A stretch of 58,473 nucleotides of DNA from Planctomycetia bacterium (GTDB lineage Bacteria > Planctomycetota > Planctomycetia > Pirellulales > Thermoguttaceae): contig JAUNSJ010000022.1 of NCBI GenBank assembly GCA_030539295.1, positions 1 to 58,473 on the forward strand, read 5' to 3'. Positions 1-9,792 of the stretch are shown here, one piece after another. The translations under genes and the position numbers were made by a program. Under the pieces are notes generated by a model that had not been told where the DNA came from, made no database searches, and was given only the letters and a program-made list of their open reading frames with translations. The first letter of the stretch is position 1, and each line of letters begins with the position of its first letter.

Positions 1-60
1 ATAAAAATATGGAGCTGATCGCTTGACTTTCAGACACTGAATGATTACTCTCTGCGCGAT

Positions 61-101
61 TATAAAACCAAAGGCAAATGGAGAAATCCATTGGCCTTTG
101 G
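61..101 (-). terminator. Hairpin followed by T-run, probable minus-strand terminator
   Basis: Bases 68-82 pair with 87-101: a 15-bp stem with one mismatch and a four-base loop. Read on the minus strand the stem is followed by TTTTATA (67-61), as in a rho-independent terminator. It could end transcripts coming leftward from the secretion locus, although the last stop codon is 1.1 kb away. Confidence 0.5.
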
Positions 102-436
102 CGCTTCTTGACCCTCCACCTCCCTGGTGCGTGCCAAATCGGGTTGCGTAATAGACAAATGCCACGTCGTGAACATACTAAGTTGGTTGTCGAGCGTCAG
201 ACCACGCCCTCTTCGTAGATCCCGTCCCAGCAATAATATTCACAAAAAACTTGCTCTGCCAACGTGCAATCGATTCGCCATTTACCCTTCATCACCTTTC
301 CGCGGCGGCCCGTAAGGCCAGCACATTATAGGCCGGGGTAGAAAGAAGCACAACGTATTCCGACGTTTCCCGTGTCAATGTGTCCCAAAAAACCACGCCC
401 TGTAAAGGCAACACAGGCCCACAACAAAGTACAGCG

Positions 437-557
437 TGCCCTTACAGAGCGATACGTGAGGGCCTGCTCGTAGGGCCCGACCCAAACAATAACGAGAACA
501 ATAACCACACACAACAAAAGAAATTGCCGCAGTTTGAGTTGCCCTTACAGGGCGATA
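437..557. repeat. 18-bp direct repeat pair
   Basis: The sequence TGCCCTTACAGNGCGATA occurs at 437-454 and again at 540-557, with a single difference (A versus G at N). No gene lies between the copies. The motif, with its CCCT...AGGG inner symmetry, looks like the core of a short dispersed element. Confidence 0.55.
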
Positions 558-900
558 GACGATTTTTATCCCTAACCCGGGACGCCCGGTCGCTGCGCTC
601 CCTTGCCCCGGGCTATGTTCTTGTGGCCTTGCAGACTGCCGGTTCATGGCGATGCTGGGTAAATGGCGAATCCATCGCAGATTGGCGGAGCTGGGCTTCC
701 GTTTTCGTTGTTGCTGCTTCCCCGACTGCGGGCAGTCGGGACGCCGGCCGTCGCGTTGTGGCTATCATGGGGGAATGACGAATCGAAAGATGGTGCGTCG
801 TGTGGGTGAGCGGCTCCTTGCAGTCCTAAATCACCCCACGCACGGCCGCGTCAGCGTGATCGATTTCGAAGCGTGACCTCCTCGCTCCCTGTGTGGTATA

Positions 901-1101
901 TAATTCCTTAAAATAGAACAGGTACAGATACCTTTCCCGGCCGCAAATATCTCTCTCCTGATGGGTTTATTTTTATCCCGCAGAGAGTCCCGCAGAGTCT
1001 CGCCCTGCACGCTTTGTAATTCATTCAAATAGAATAGGTTGTGGATACCGCGCCTGGTCTCAAATGTCATCTCTCGTGACGGGGTATTTTTTAGCGTGCA
1101 G
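901..1101. repeat. Imperfect 85-bp direct repeat, two copies 116 bp apart
   Basis: Copy A (901-983) and copy B (1017-1101) align over their full length. Both begin TAATTC, share an AAATAGAA block and a GGATACC/AGATACC block, carry ATCTCTC near the middle and end in GCAG. Identity is moderate, so these are old copies. They lie just downstream of the stop codon of the giant pseudopilin gene. Confidence 0.6.
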
Positions 1102-1168
1102 GGATCGCAGAGGCAGTTATTGCTGGGTCAGACGCTGTAAGCAGGTCTCCTGCGTGCTGTCTGTTTGT

Positions 1169-1202
1169 GCCCGGCCTGACGGAAAGCCGTCGAAGGCCGG
1201 GC
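1169..1202. terminator. GC-rich hairpin downstream of the secretion locus
   Basis: GCCCGGCCT (1169-1177) pairs with AGGCCGGGC (1194-1202), and the inner GACGG (1178-1182) pairs with CCGTC (1187-1191). The stem begins 13 bases past the stop codon at 1215. There is no T-run on the minus strand, so it is either a factor-dependent terminator/RNA stabiliser or a dispersed palindrome. Confidence 0.5.
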
Positions 1203-1214
1203 GACAGAGGAGGG

Positions 1215-4200
1215 TTAATCCAACTGACGCTGAATCAAGATGGTATCTTCCCAGTTTCTCGACTCCCCGCGTCGGAAGTCAACGGGAATGGACCGGTCAA
1301 TCAAATAGAAGAACCGACTCCGTTTAATTTCGCCATTCACACTACCAAGCTCGCGACCGTACGTATACCCGTCCGGATAGATTGCCTTGTAGTAGTGATA
1401 GAAGGGATAGTTAATGTCCTGCCAAGCGGGCAAGTCACGACCACCTGATGGATTGGAAGAGTACTTCGTAGTCAGTTTTGTTCCGTCCGGGCCGAATAAA
1501 GGGACATTCTCGCCTGGTTTAACCCGCTCCGCCTCAAAGTAGCCCACGGTAATCCAAACGGCAAAAACATTGGACCGCGTTGTCGTTAAGCCGGACAACT
1601 GCTGCATCTCCTGCGTGGCCGCGTACATATTCTGACGAGGATCCGGAGGCGGAGAAGTCGTCGTATCGCCTAACGTTGGGAAGAGGAGTTCCGGTTGGGC
1701 TGATGTTATTGGCGTATCTTCATTGGCAGGGTCGTCGGAAACGACGTTCAGTACGGACGGCCTCTGAAGCGTGTAGAACGCGGGAAGAGGCGGCGCGTTC
1801 GTATTGGCAGGATCGCTGAAATCACTAATGTTTTTGACGTTCGTATTCAGACGGCCTGGTGTTTGTGGCTGGATGGAAAGCAACTGTCGCTGCCCATCCA
1901 GGGTTGCGTAAGAAGTCGATGTGTTTTCAAGGCCGTGACGTATGGCGTCCCAAATCGATTCCTGCGATACGGTATTGATGTTAATCTTGCCTGGTTCCCG
2001 CATGGTGGAATCGAGGACAGGACCGGCGAAATAACCGTAATAACCATCATCAATCTTCTCATAGCCACGGAATGTTCGTGTTCCCACAACCGGCGAAGGC
2101 ACATAAACAAAGTCGAGCAGACGGCCCAAATTCAGGGACCGACCTGGTATCGTACTGCCGTTAAAGAAGTTCAAGTAGGGGCCCAGCTTCTTGTCTACCG
2201 CGTTGGGCGGACTGGCCGGAGCTGTCGGATCGGTGTAAGCGAATCCGAAGTGACTTTCCTCATTAGCGCCGCCAACAGCCATCGGTGACGCCGTCCCCAG
2301 AGAACGACCGCTGCCGAAATATTGTGTTGCCAGATTGATACCGTTCGCATTGGCATTCGAATTCCGAACGAACTCAACGCCGAACCGTCCAGGGGCGCTG
2401 GCAGGCACCAGCATAATCTCGTCCGGATTATTGAACGGCGCGTCGTTCCAAACCAAATGCTCCATGGGAATGGCATTGTAATTAAGCAGGCGATTTGTTG
2501 AGCCAGGCGATCCTTTATAAACGCCGCCATAGATACCATGATAGTTACCGTGATTATGGAAATCGATATTCAAACGGGAATACCAGTTGACGATGCCATT
2601 ACCGGCAACAAAATTCTCTTGCCATTTTGCGTACATGGTTTTGGTCGCAGAGGCCGAGTCACTATCGAGGAATTGGGCGGGTCCTCCTGAGGTGGTAATA
2701 TAACCGCGTTTTCCAGCATCGTTAAAGGCACCTAACGTGTGGTAGGGTCTCATGGCGAAGGCGAAATTAGTTGATGCGACAGGAGCGCCTATGGTTGCGC
2801 CGGGAACAACGTTCAACAGCTCGTCGTCCTTCGGTTTAATGGCCAAGGTTAATCCGTAGCGTAGCGCACCGCTGATTTGCACATCCTTAAAACTGAAAGC
2901 GCGAGCCCAAGGGTTGGGCCGAGGCTGAGTGCCGGCGGGGGCCGTAACTTCCTGTTGGAAGATATTTGTGCCATTGATTACAAGGTTATCGGTTCCGAAG
3001 TTGCCCCAGGCGCGGGAGCTGAACGCTTCTTCCGGCTTGACCTGGGTCAGGTTCGTGTTAGGAATATTTAGCGCCTTGTTCTCATTCAGTTTGATGAGAT
3101 TATTGGAGTCGGCAAAGGGATAGCTATTGCCCGCTCCTCCGGGAGTGGAATAGCAGAACGTGCTTGTGTAGCATTCCGCGGTTGTATTGTTCGGCGCAAC
3201 GAGACTCCTCGAAGTTTCTTTGGAGCAATCGTCGTGCCCCGCATACGAGGTGCTATAGCTTTCGCCGGTAAAGACGGTCAGGTCCATTAAGTTCCAGTCG
3301 ATACTAATGTACGGATTGAGAATCGGATGGTAGGGCCGATTCGGGTCGGCCACGCGTTGTACGAACGCGGACTTATAGGCCGGCACGGTACCCACACCAA
3401 AGAGCTCATCTTCCACGATGGGGAAGTTTTTCACATCGTCATTAGTACCGGAATCGCCTTCTGCCCAACCGACCGGCATTTCAAAAGGCCTGTCGACCAT
3501 CAGAAACGCACCGGTTGTCCCATCGACAAGGGTCGTTTTTCCGAGGCGTTTTGCGTAGGGGTCTTCATCTTTACTAGTCCAGAGTGGCTCGGAAATATTC
3601 AAACCGCGACGGCCTAAAGTGGAAACGGCGACCATGGTCTTGTAATTTCCGACTAACTTTGTTAAATCGATACGATTCAGGGACGGCACTCCGTACTGAC
3701 CATACTGCCCCGGCTCATAGACTTTTCCGGCATCGTTGGAAAGCAAGTTGCCGTTTTTATCGTACTTATTAGAAGCACCAGTGGAAGCTGTGGCGTTTTT
3801 GCACCAAGAGCCGATCGAACGCACCTCTTCCGGACCAACAACGAGATACTGGTTGGGAGCCAAGTACAGATTTGCGTTAGTGTTATTCACAAAGGTTCTG
3901 GCCGCGTCGGCGAACTTGCCTGCGGTGCCGATGGCATCGGCGGGAACACCGGTAACATCGGTATCCGGCGCATTGGCGAACCAGACAATGCGGTCGATTT
4001 CCATTTCCTTTTCTTCCGTCGTTTCATCGGGGAGAGTACGACCGAGTCCCAGCAGGGACGCGGAAGGAAGGTCGAAATCCTGCCAGGTTTTAATCAGGTC
4101 GCCATCCCGAGTAGAATCAAAACCTTTTTTATTGTACTTTTCCAAGTCGTTTCCGAGAACAGTGGTCTTTTTGACCGGCAGATTACGGAACTGTTTCGGC

Positions 4201-7200
4201 TGGAAGGAGAAGAGCGACGAATAATCCATGATTTGATTTATGACGCAGTTCTGTTCCTTGCGATATTGAGCGGCGTCGCCGGAACCGGCGCCGCGAGGAC
4301 CGCGACTGTCCGTTATGGCAATACGCCAAATCGGATAGTCCATCGTATTGCCTTCACTGTCGGGGGCGGTAACAGGAGTCTTCTTGGATAATTGCAGTTC
4401 CCACTGGTTGGTATCATTGTTGAAATGATAGAGTTCCGGCGATTGCGGAATGTTCGGGTTGGCCGTACAATAGAGTTCCAGATAGGAGGACCCCATAGGG
4501 CGACGTACCTGATCGAAGGTGTTGTCCGTTCCGCCTCCTACATGGTAGTTGGTGCCAGTATTCTCTTCGGAACTTGTGACCGGCAGGTTGTCATTAACGG
4601 TCTTCGGAATATTGGTATCGGCAATACCAAGGTCATGGAAGTTCAAGGTTTCCGTGAGGACGAGGTCGGGCCGTTCCATTCCCCAGACGAGTCGGAAATC
4701 GTAATCACGGGTGGGGGGCGTTATGGTCAGATCGGTCTTTCTCTTTAAGGTCTCGGCAATCCACTTGGCACGGGTAAAGCCATTAGGATTGATCGAATCG
4801 ACGAAGGTAGTATCGGGGGCCATCAGGGAGTCGTAGAAGAACGTTCTCATGCGGTCCTTGGGCAAGACGGTAAAGGTCGTACTACTCGACGGAATCGTGG
4901 AAAATAGCGGCTGCGGCGTAGCAAAGAGCGTAATGTTATTGCCCGTTTCGGGGTCGGCAAGGGCCGTCACGTCGTTTTCCATATTGCCGAAGGTAAAGCT
5001 GGTCACGTTGTTAAAGATATAGGAAGCCATCGCGTCGGCTGCCGTATCGGTAATTATGGGCAATGTTCCCCACCAGCCATCGAACGGATTCGGGTCATAA
5101 TAGAAGGGGGTCATGGTGGCATCCGGGTCGGAGAAATCAATGACATTAACGCACCACTGGGCAATACGATTAGCGACGAGCTCTTGTTTGTACTCTGCCC
5201 TTTCGTCCTGGTTCGAAATATTAGTCAACCATTGAGCATCAAGACCCTTCTCGAAATAGTCCTTGTACGTTATACCAGCTGGTGGCGCGTCGTAGCACTT
5301 GTTTGCATTTCGATCTTCATAGGTTAAAGCCATCATAAGAATATAAAGGCCGCGTGCGTATTCCATTCGCTTGGCCAGACCATAGTTGTGGACCTTTTCC
5401 TTATTCTCGTCTGACATGCCGCCATCGCCAGTAGACGTGGCCGTATTGACCAGTTCAAGGTCCGTATTGTTGCCTCTGTACTGAACATCGAGCCAGTAGG
5501 TTCTTTGCGAAAGTTTGTTCAGATCAATTTTTTTGCCCAGCAGAGTCTCTTCGGGCAACAGGGAAACGAGATAACTAACGGTCCCGTCAATATATTCTTT
5601 GTTAATATTATTACTGATATCGGCCAGAATGGCATGAACGTTGGAGTCCAAAGTCACACCAAGTTTAGTAAGAGAATTTTCAATTCGGGCCATATATTCA
5701 GCGGTCACGCACATGCGAACGAGCGAGGTTATCCCGTAGGCACCGCCTCCCTGACTAAAATCGGCACGGTTGATATTGGTTTTTTCGCCGCTTGGTACAT
5801 AGACGGCGCTCGTGGCGGGAATATCACTACTGACCGTCGTCAGGCTCTGCCGCAAGGTCCCATTGAGAACGTCTCTTATGCTATCACGATAGCCTCCGGT
5901 AACGCTGGAATCCAGAAACGCATTATTGGTCAAGTCGCCAATAAGCTTTTGTGACAGATAGGCGGAATCGGAGTCGAAGGGGCGCAAAATCCGCTCCAGA
6001 TCGGCGATTGTATAGGGAGAATCGTCGAACGACTGTTGATCAACCCGAGCAAGGTAGGGATTCTCGCTATGTCGGGGCGGATAGGTATAGATTTCGTGGC
6101 CCAAAACATCGTAGGATCGAAATGCCGTGTCGGTATAATTAAACGTTGGATACAGGGAGAACATTTTATCATAGTTGTTATCGGTAATACGTGTTTTACC
6201 GCGCCACGGAAAGACGATGTCATCCACTCTATCCATATTTGTTACAGAAGCGGCAAAATTATAGGGATACAGTCCCATAATCGGGTTCATAAACGAAAAC
6301 TGTTCCCTGGCCAGACTTCGATCAGAAGGCGTGCTTGACGCATTCGTGTACTCATCACCCGGTTGCGTGAACTTATCTCGCGTTATCGCAAGGTTCATCC
6401 AAGTGCCATTGGAGCCTAACGTTGACTGTTTATCCACCCACAAGGGCAGATCGAACGAATGATCCTGCTTGTGCGTTTCATAACGGCGCCATAAAAGATT
6501 GGAGGCGATCACGCCGCGGTCAAAGTACTTCTGTTCCACACTTGGAGGAGCCGTACTCCCATTTCTTAACCAGGGAATCGCATCGACGATATTATTTTCA
6601 CTCTCTTGCAACGCTACTCTCAAATTGATGCCTGCAGGGCCATAGCCGGTACCACGTTCGGTGAGGACATTTCCGTTCTGGGCACTTCGTGTCATCCAAT
6701 TGTTCCGGTCGTCCGCCCAGCCACAGATGTAAAAATCGGCCAAGCCGCCATTTTGCTGATCCAACGATTCCATGTTTGAAGTTGCATAATTCCGAATGGA
6801 TGGCTTCTGACTCATGTAATTCGACTCGGTAATGTCCATAAGCGATTCATAACACATGGACCATGTGTTCGCAGCGTAGTTGTGCATGCTTGTATTCGGA
6901 ATTTGGTCCCAGTTTCCGGCTGTATTGACATTGATGCGGCCATCCATATCAACGACGGTGAAAGAGTACATTGTGAAATAGGGAGTGCCGTCGGCGGACA
7001 TGCGGACGGGGAGGCCGGAGGGGACCCAAATCCCATCCTTTATTCCATCATTGTCGTTGTCAACGTCCCATTTATAATCACCGCCGTTGGGACCTGCCCC
7101 TGTTCCCATTTTTTGAGCCAGTAACAGAGCACACGCGTCCATCTCCACATTTTGCTGCAGGTCGGTAAGGGAGGGGCTGGTAAGATTACCATACCAGGCG

Positions 7201-8609
7201 GGGCGCATATTCGTATTCGAGAGATCGCGGTCCGGATTGGAGCCCGTAAAATGCCAGTGGTCCAGTTGCAGGGGGCGAGGAGTCAGTTTGCGAATGACTG
7301 CGGTTGTGTCGACGCGGGGATTTTCGTTGGCCGACCCAAAAATACTTTGCGGAATAGAGGTACTGGGGTTGTTGTCGGAATCGGGATCGTACATTTGATT
7401 CTGGACCCAGTCGAAGAGTTCCGGCCGATGGAAAGAGGGAGTAATATCGCTGGAGTCGACCGGCGTGCCATTATACCAGGCCAGGAAGAGGGAGCGGGAG
7501 TCCGGCGCAGTATAGGAGGGATTCATGCGAACCGGCTCCATGCTGTCGCGAACGAACACCTGTAGTCCGGGTTCCACGGCGTCTTTTCCATTGACTGTGG
7601 TATAAAGAACGTAGTTGGCGGGCAAGTAATTGCCGTCCATAAGGTGAGCCCAAAACGTTTGTGCAGACCAGAGATTCTTTTGAGTCCGGACATCATTCAC
7701 GTCAGTCGACTCGGAGAACCGGGTCAAGTCGGGCGCCGAGGCATTGGCCCATTTGAGCCACGGTACTCCGAAACGCAGTGTGTAGCTGGTGCCAACCTTC
7801 TTGGGCGTTTGACCGTCGAGCAGCGATTCGGGGCTGAAATAGCCCGCACCGGTCCCCGCAAACGCGGGCCGATTAAACCGGACGGTTACTTTTACGCTGG
7901 GTTTATACTCGTCTTTAGAGTTGACATCGCCAAGGTTGACATGTTCGTTAAAATAAGCTTTCAGACTGTCTGTCAATGCCACTTTCATGTACCAGTTGTT
8001 CGTAAAGGCGCGACCATCAACAGAGCCGTCAGACATTTTGTATCGTGTATTTGCATTTCCGGCTGTATAAGCCACTTCGGGGTCAACAACGACCTTCTCC
8101 ACAATAAGAGCCGTTGTGTTGTTGACCAAGTCCGTCCAGTCGCTTACATCGGCGTCAACGAAAGTAACGACCGATCCGGTTTCTTCAAACAATTTTTTTA
8201 TGTCAATAGAATTATCGGGAGCCAGAGCGAGCCAGCCGGAAGTGATTTTACCGTTGGTTGTGACAATGTCTTCATAGTAGACATCAACATCACAGGTGTA
8301 GTCGATCTCGTTGGCATTCATGTCACGATAGGTGGAATTACCGTAGAGGTTTTCCAGAATATTAAAAGGAGCGATGGGGGACCGTCGGTTATTCGATCCG
8401 GCCAAAAGGGTTTTGATCGCGTAGTTCGCGTCTTCCCGAGGCGCAATGTCGCGCTTCGCTTCTGCTTCTGCGTAAGTTCGAGCCGTTTCCGCCATGTTGG
8501 CCGTAACGACCATATAGGCTAAAACCAGCATGGCAAACATGGCCATGAGTCCAAGAATCAGAAGAAGGACCACTCCCTTATTCCTGCCGGTATTGTTTCG
8601 ACTTCTCAT
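1215..8609 (-). CDS. Giant GspK/PilX-like prepilin-type protein (2464 aa)
   Basis: This is the last gene of the pilus/secretion locus. The N-terminus has a short basic leader, then a Gly before a roughly 22-residue hydrophobic helix (residues 12-35), as in type IV prepilins. Position +5 after the predicted peptidase site is Leu rather than the Glu found in its neighbours; loss of Glu5 is the hallmark of the GspK minor pseudopilin that caps the tip. Three GspK-like motifs (GRINVNTA, KTNINRAD and GKININTV) are spread along the body. At 2464 residues it is about seven times a normal GspK, with a long extracellular region of unknown fold rich in Asn, Asp, Thr and Tyr. The start is supported by AAGGAGAG placed before ATG. 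A role as pseudopilus tip or exported scaffold is inference. Confidence 0.7.
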   Translation of the reverse strand: MRSRNNTGRNKGVVLLLILGLMAMFAMLVLAYMVVTANMAETARTYAEAEAKRDIAPREDANYAIKTLLAGSNNRRSPIAPFNILENLYGNSTYRDMNANEIDYTCDVDVYYEDIVTTNGKITSGWLALAPDNSIDIKKLFEETGSVVTFVDADVSDWTDLVNNTTALIVEKVVVDPEVAYTAGNANTRYKMSDGSVDGRAFTNNWYMKVALTDSLKAYFNEHVNLGDVNSKDEYKPSVKVTVRFNRPAFAGTGAGYFSPESLLDGQTPKKVGTSYTLRFGVPWLKWANASAPDLTRFSESTDVNDVRTQKNLWSAQTFWAHLMDGNYLPANYVLYTTVNGKDAVEPGLQVFVRDSMEPVRMNPSYTAPDSRSLFLAWYNGTPVDSSDITPSFHRPELFDWVQNQMYDPDSDNNPSTSIPQSIFGSANENPRVDTTAVIRKLTPRPLQLDHWHFTGSNPDRDLSNTNMRPAWYGNLTSPSLTDLQQNVEMDACALLLAQKMGTGAGPNGGDYKWDVDNDNDGIKDGIWVPSGLPVRMSADGTPYFTMYSFTVVDMDGRINVNTAGNWDQIPNTSMHNYAANTWSMCYESLMDITESNYMSQKPSIRNYATSNMESLDQQNGGLADFYICGWADDRNNWMTRSAQNGNVLTERGTGYGPAGINLRVALQESENNIVDAIPWLRNGSTAPPSVEQKYFDRGVIASNLLWRRYETHKQDHSFDLPLWVDKQSTLGSNGTWMNLAITRDKFTQPGDEYTNASSTPSDRSLAREQFSFMNPIMGLYPYNFAASVTNMDRVDDIVFPWRGKTRITDNNYDKMFSLYPTFNYTDTAFRSYDVLGHEIYTYPPRHSENPYLARVDQQSFDDSPYTIADLERILRPFDSDSAYLSQKLIGDLTNNAFLDSSVTGGYRDSIRDVLNGTLRQSLTTVSSDIPATSAVYVPSGEKTNINRADFSQGGGAYGITSLVRMCVTAEYMARIENSLTKLGVTLDSNVHAILADISNNINKEYIDGTVSYLVSLLPEETLLGKKIDLNKLSQRTYWLDVQYRGNNTDLELVNTATSTGDGGMSDENKEKVHNYGLAKRMEYARGLYILMMALTYEDRNANKCYDAPPAGITYKDYFEKGLDAQWLTNISNQDERAEYKQELVANRIAQWCVNVIDFSDPDATMTPFYYDPNPFDGWWGTLPIITDTAADAMASYIFNNVTSFTFGNMENDVTALADPETGNNITLFATPQPLFSTIPSSSTTFTVLPKDRMRTFFYDSLMAPDTTFVDSINPNGFTRAKWIAETLKRKTDLTITPPTRDYDFRLVWGMERPDLVLTETLNFHDLGIADTNIPKTVNDNLPVTSSEENTGTNYHVGGGTDNTFDQVRRPMGSSYLELYCTANPNIPQSPELYHFNNDTNQWELQLSKKTPVTAPDSEGNTMDYPIWRIAITDSRGPRGAGSGDAAQYRKEQNCVINQIMDYSSLFSFQPKQFRNLPVKKTTVLGNDLEKYNKKGFDSTRDGDLIKTWQDFDLPSASLLGLGRTLPDETTEEKEMEIDRIVWFANAPDTDVTGVPADAIGTAGKFADAARTFVNNTNANLYLAPNQYLVVGPEEVRSIGSWCKNATASTGASNKYDKNGNLLSNDAGKVYEPGQYGQYGVPSLNRIDLTKLVGNYKTMVAVSTLGRRGLNISEPLWTSKDEDPYAKRLGKTTLVDGTTGAFLMVDRPFEMPVGWAEGDSGTNDDVKNFPIVEDELFGVGTVPAYKSAFVQRVADPNRPYHPILNPYISIDWNLMDLTVFTGESYSTSYAGHDDCSKETSRSLVAPNNTTAECYTSTFCYSTPGGAGNSYPFADSNNLIKLNENKALNIPNTNLTQVKPEEAFSSRAWGNFGTDNLVINGTNIFQQEVTAPAGTQPRPNPWARAFSFKDVQISGALRYGLTLAIKPKDDELLNVVPGATIGAPVASTNFAFAMRPYHTLGAFNDAGKRGYITTSGGPAQFLDSDSASATKTMYAKWQENFVAGNGIVNWYSRLNIDFHNHGNYHGIYGGVYKGSPGSTNRLLNYNAIPMEHLVWNDAPFNNPDEIMLVPASAPGRFGVEFVRNSNANANGINLATQYFGSGRSLGTASPMAVGGANEESHFGFAYTDPTAPASPPNAVDKKLGPYLNFFNGSTIPGRSLNLGRLLDFVYVPSPVVGTRTFRGYEKIDDGYYGYFAGPVLDSTMREPGKININTVSQESIWDAIRHGLENTSTSYATLDGQRQLLSIQPQTPGRLNTNVKNISDFSDPANTNAPPLPAFYTLQRPSVLNVVSDDPANEDTPITSAQPELLFPTLGDTTTSPPPDPRQNMYAATQEMQQLSGLTTTRSNVFAVWITVGYFEAERVKPGENVPLFGPDGTKLTTKYSSNPSGGRDLPAWQDINYPFYHYYKAIYPDGYTYGRELGSVNGEIKRSRFFYLIDRSIPVDFRRGESRNWEDTILIQRQLD

Positions 8610-8699
8610 TTTCGCTCTCCTTATATCAACCGTTTGTCAACCGTTGTTTTCTTCAGTGTCGTCTTATTCTGCCTCGCAAGTCCCTGGCCTTCGAACAGA

Positions 8700-9791
8700 C
8701 TATTCAATTTCCAGATAACGTGTCTGCACTCCGACTACGTCCGGGAACACGACAAGCGTTATGGTACTGCCTGCCGTCCAGCACTGGGGACACGCGGCCC
8801 CCGTCAACGTTAATCGAATCTTGCCGTTTCGCTTGGTGAAGTTTGCAATTTTAAACCACTCCGTATATCGACGAGGTGTATCGGAATCGATCGTTACGTC
8901 CGAATCGCCCGTCAAGATAACATGGGTCGAACTTTCAAGTAAGTCCCATAACGTGGAGTCGTAATTTATGGAAAAGGTTCCCCCCAAGTACAAATTATTG
9001 GGAACTGTTGCAGAGTAAATTTCGTAACCGTCCGTCGGGGCACGCCCCTTAAAGACAACGACATCCGTTTTGACCTGCTTGATCTCGTTTAAAGGACATC
9101 TGTCGAAGGACGACTCCATCGACTGCGGCTGCATCATGGCCATCCAGGTGTACTCGCCTGTATACGAACTGGTTCCAGACTCCATTTTCGGCCGATAATC
9201 GCCGTTACTCTCCGCTTCCGTCGTGCCGTAGAGAATGTCGTCGTGCGTGTAAAAAAACAGGTCAATATCGTCGTCACTGTTGTGTGCCAGGTCCATGGGC
9301 GATTCCGGCCAGATTCGAGTCCAGAGCAGGCTTTTGTTTTGATAATCACTGGGTGATTCCGAGGATAATTTTGCAGGCTCGAAAACGGAGAAAAAATGCC
9401 ACGGATCCTGACTCGGGGGCAACAGTTCTATGACGGACTGCTCCTCCCGGACTCCGTCGAGCAGGAACGGATATCGCAAATTAACCCACTCGTCAAGCGA
9501 GTTAAAAATGACGGGATAGTTGGTGGCATGGCTAATATAGCTCTGTTTATTGTTGTCCGACGCGTCCCAGTTAGCTGGGTTATGCCAGCCGTTGGCGATG
9601 ATCGTGGAAAAGGCGTTTTTTGCTACCGTGGAGGAGTAGTCGGCGTCTTTCATGCGTGCCATCTGAAATCCGCCGAATGGTATGGCGGCAAGAACGCCCA
9701 GAAGACCGACCGAGAGGACCAGTACGGCCATCATGATCTCGACGAGAGACAAACCCTTACGCGATGATTTTTGTGTCCAGGTCGTTCTCAT
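8700..9791 (-). CDS. Prepilin-type minor pseudopilin (PilV/GspI-like)
   Basis: A 363-residue protein with a class III signal: basic leader (SSRK), then G|LSLVEIMMAVLVLSVG with Glu at +5 and a hydrophobic helix to about residue 40. The globular part has no recognisable domain. The start ATG has a perfect AGGAGG eight bases upstream, and that site lies inside the last codons of the preceding gene (stop at 9793-9795), so the two are probably translationally coupled. It most likely assembles as a minor subunit of the pilus or pseudopilus built by the PilB/PilC machinery upstream. The exact minor pilin class is uncertain. Confidence 0.75.
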   Translation of the reverse strand: MRTTWTQKSSRKGLSLVEIMMAVLVLSVGLLGVLAAIPFGGFQMARMKDADYSSTVAKNAFSTIIANGWHNPANWDASDNNKQSYISHATNYPVIFNSLDEWVNLRYPFLLDGVREEQSVIELLPPSQDPWHFFSVFEPAKLSSESPSDYQNKSLLWTRIWPESPMDLAHNSDDDIDLFFYTHDDILYGTTEAESNGDYRPKMESGTSSYTGEYTWMAMMQPQSMESSFDRCPLNEIKQVKTDVVVFKGRAPTDGYEIYSATVPNNLYLGGTFSINYDSTLWDLLESSTHVILTGDSDVTIDSDTPRRYTEWFKIANFTKRNGKIRLTLTGAACPQCWTAGSTITLVVFPDVVGVQTRYLEIE

Positions 9792-9792
9792 A

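Larger units (their letters stand above)
1..1214. other. Non-coding region with degenerate repeats
   Basis: No convincing gene is seen here: open frames are short, lack ribosome-binding sites and encode low-complexity Arg/Ser-rich peptides. The stretch holds two hairpins (61-101 and 1169-1202), an 18-bp near-identical direct repeat (437-454 and 540-557, one mismatch), an 85-bp imperfect direct repeat (901-983 and 1017-1101), and a GC-rich palindromic patch around 577-616 built on CCCGGG. This looks like an intergenic region that has collected copies of short dispersed elements, downstream of the giant GspK-like gene. A small RNA cannot be excluded. Confidence 0.6.

Noticed and set aside
380..778. 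A 132-codon open frame in the left gene-free region
   Set aside because: No ribosome-binding site, low-complexity sequence and overlap with short repeats; I treat the region as non-coding.
7644..8522. A 292-codon plus-strand open frame inside the giant pseudopilin gene
   Set aside because: It is the shadow of the minus-strand gene, has a Ser/Arg/Val-rich composition and no recognisable domain.
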